A stretch of 64,000 nucleotides of DNA, taken from positions 5,176 to 69,175 of the forward strand of contig CAZYIW010000003.1 in assembly GCA_964647705.1 (NCBI GenBank), written 5' to 3'. The translations under genes were made by a program, and so were the position numbers. The stretch's first letter is position 1. The number at the start of each line of letters is the position of its first letter. The notes beneath the pieces are model-generated. The model was not told the origin of the DNA, searched no databases, and saw nothing but the letters and a program-made list of their open reading frames with translations. This DNA comes from CAZYIW01 sp964647705 (GTDB taxonomy: Bacteria > Pseudomonadota > Gammaproteobacteria > PS1 > Pseudothioglobaceae). Shown in pieces: positions 62,861-64,000 of this stretch.

Positions 62861-64000
62861 ATGAAATTAAAACGCTCCTTAAACCTACCTCTTTTAACTT
62901 TATATGGTTTGGGTAATATTCTAGGCGCAGGTATTTATGTTTTAATTGGCAAGGTTTCCGCCACCGCTGATTTATTTACCCCAGTGGCATTTTTGGTTGC
63001 CTCATTGTTGGTGGCAACCACCGCTTTTACTTTCAGTGAGCTTTCCTCAAGATACCCCAAAAGTGCAGGCCCTGCGCTCTACTTATATAAAGCTTTTGGC
63101 ACCAAACGACTCTCGGTTGTGATTGGTTTATTAATAATCGCCACAAGTGTGCTCTCAGCATCCGCTATCACCAATGGTTTTGTGGGTTATTTCAATGTAT
63201 TTTTTGATCTGCCTGATTATGTGGTGATTATTCCCCTGCTGTTAACACTCGGATTGCTCGCCATTTGGGGCATAAAACAATCTGCTGGGGTTGCAGCAGT
63301 TATCACCTTGATTGAGATTGCAGGGCTTTTAATTATTATTTGGGTGGGCCAAGACTATATTAAGGATTTTGAGCTTGTGCCATATGTGGGTGAATTGATA
63401 CAAACTGACACTGCGATATGGGTTGGCATATTCTCAGGCGCATTTTTGGCTTTTTATGCTTTCATTGGTTTTGAAGACATGGTGCATGTGGCAGAAGAAG
63501 TCATCGAGCCAGAAAAAAACATGCCCAGAGCAATTATTCTTTCGCTCATTATCTCAACTCTAATCTATTTTTTGGTGGCACTGGTATCGGTGTTTGCCCT
63601 ACCCGTAGAAGAACTTGCTAAGAGCGATGCCCCCTTGGCACTGATTTTTAAACAGACCACGGGCCTTTCTCCAGATATGATTGCGATTATAGGTATGCTG
63701 GCAATTATCAATGGTGCATTGATTCAAATCATCATGTCCTCAAGGGTGGTATTTGGCATGAGTGTCGAAGGCTGGATCTTGTCCTTTTTTGGCAAAATCA
63801 ATCCAACAACACAAACACCTATTCAAGCCACCGTGTTAGCCACTTTGGTTGTTTTGACACTGGCCCTCTGGCTACCAATTGTCACTTTAGCCGAGCTGAC
63901 CAGTTTATTTATTTTGGTAATTTTCTCGCTCATGCACTTATCACTCATTCGCATCAAAACAAAAAATAAAGACGCTGGGAAAGGTATCAGGCAATACCCA
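62861..64000 (+). CDS. APC-family amino-acid permease, N-terminal part
   Basis: A secondary transporter for amino acids or polyamines. The 380 visible residues begin LKRSLNLPLLTLYGLGNILG, include the first-helix motif GNILGAGIYVLIG that binds the substrate amino group, and AFYAFIGFEDMVHVAEEV, typical of the AAT/APC subfamily. About ten membrane helices are seen before the gene is cut by the right edge; full members have 12-14. The ATG follows the fmt stop without a gap. Substrate is unknown. Confidence 0.88.
   Translation, partial: MKLKRSLNLPLLTLYGLGNILGAGIYVLIGKVSATADLFTPVAFLVASLLVATTAFTFSELSSRYPKSAGPALYLYKAFGTKRLSVVIGLLIIATSVLSASAITNGFVGYFNVFFDLPDYVVIIPLLLTLGLLAIWGIKQSAGVAAVITLIEIAGLLIIIWVGQDYIKDFELVPYVGELIQTDTAIWVGIFSGAFLAFYAFIGFEDMVHVAEEVIEPEKNMPRAIILSLIISTLIYFLVALVSVFALPVEELAKSDAPLALIFKQTTGLSPDMIAIIGMLAIINGALIQIIMSSRVVFGMSVEGWILSFFGKINPTTQTPIQATVLATLVVLTLALWLPIVTLAELTSLFILVIFSLMHLSLIRIKTKNKDAGKGIRQYP

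Noticed and set aside
1..64000. CRISPR arrays, insertion sequences, prophage or tRNA genes
   Set aside because: No regularly spaced repeats, transposase or integrase, phage genes or cloverleaf-forming spacers were found; the only sizeable repeats are within bamE and near 15.5 kb.

Overview
The window is 64 kb of dense, AT-rich bacterial chromosome with about 75 protein genes and no gene-free stretch longer than 235 bases. Gene content and order are gammaproteobacterial: lolB/hemA-prfA, tolQRA behind ruvB-ybgC, fur/bamE, mnmA-hflD, ftsB-ispD-ispF, murC-murB-ddlB-ftsQ, bolA, rppH, fmt. The low GC, marked compaction, periplasmic thioredoxins, Sco/PCuAC copper chaperones, DUF3683-type FAD/Fe-S oxidase, and a SAM-II-like riboswitch beside an SAH riboswitch suggest a streamlined marine gammaproteobacterium, perhaps of the SUP05/Thioglobus group of sulfur oxidisers. 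That placement is inference; no rRNA or marker of sulfur metabolism lies in the window. I saw no tRNA, rRNA, insertion sequence, prophage, CRISPR array or recognisable defence island.

Layout. 1-5.8 kb (minus): lolB-ruvB-ybgC-tolQ-tolR-tolA, then an orphan MbcA/ParS/Xre antitoxin-like gene, minC and glyS (runs off the left edge). 5.9-8.2 kb: hemA-prfA. 8.2-11.5 kb: an orphan ZnuB-type permease and fur (minus), then bamE with an unusual repeat tail and ccmAB. 11.5-15.5 kb: methyl-cycle genes metK (SAM-II-like riboswitch plus terminator) and ahcY (SAH riboswitch), then a GDP-hexose phosphorylase-like HIT protein. 15.7-20 kb: glyQ, yqaA, an NlpD-like lipoprotein, mscS, miaB. 20-22.1 kb (minus): a copper/cytochrome-oxidase maturation cluster (DUF2946, PCuAC, Sco1, small anchored protein). 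22.2-28.3 kb: phoH, mnmA, hflD, rpsT, smr, xseA, M23 peptidase, RDD protein. 28.3-34.1 kb: a small membrane protein with its own promoter and terminator, then ftsB-ispD-ispF-murC-murB-ddlB-ftsQ. 34-37.7 kb (minus): membrane protein, mltD, bolA, ferredoxin-reductase fusion. 37.7-46.4 kb: miaA, murD, BI-1, rppH, hom-thrC-cysM, a ClC protein, hemJ. 46.4-57.2 kb: the 1230-residue FAD/Fe-S oxidase, small secreted proteins, an M16 peptidase pair, ftsY, and a thioredoxin-TolC-mini-adaptor trio. 57.2-64 kb: quinone oxidoreductase, membrane protein, phhB, hemC (minus), then thioredoxin-argH-fmt and an APC permease cut by the right edge.

How it works together. The window is mostly housekeeping: envelope building and division (Tol, MinC, Mur, Ddl, FtsB/Q/Y, LolB, BamE, MltD, M23), tetrapyrrole synthesis (hemA, hemC, hemJ), cytochrome maturation (ccmAB, Sco/PCuAC), the activated methyl cycle, tRNA modification (miaA, miaB, mnmA) and amino-acid synthesis. 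Genes are tightly packed: 1- and 4-nt start/stop overlaps are common, and three convergent pairs share a 4-bp stop overlap. The most unusual items are the paired riboswitches on metK and ahcY, the bacterial VTC2/GDPGP1-like enzyme, the BamE repeat tail, a divergent IspF, a ClC protein lacking the gating glutamate, a terminator inside the ftsB reading frame, the antitoxin-like gene between tolA and minC, and a TolC with a 159-residue adaptor and no pump. I do not claim that any of these is a proven new system.
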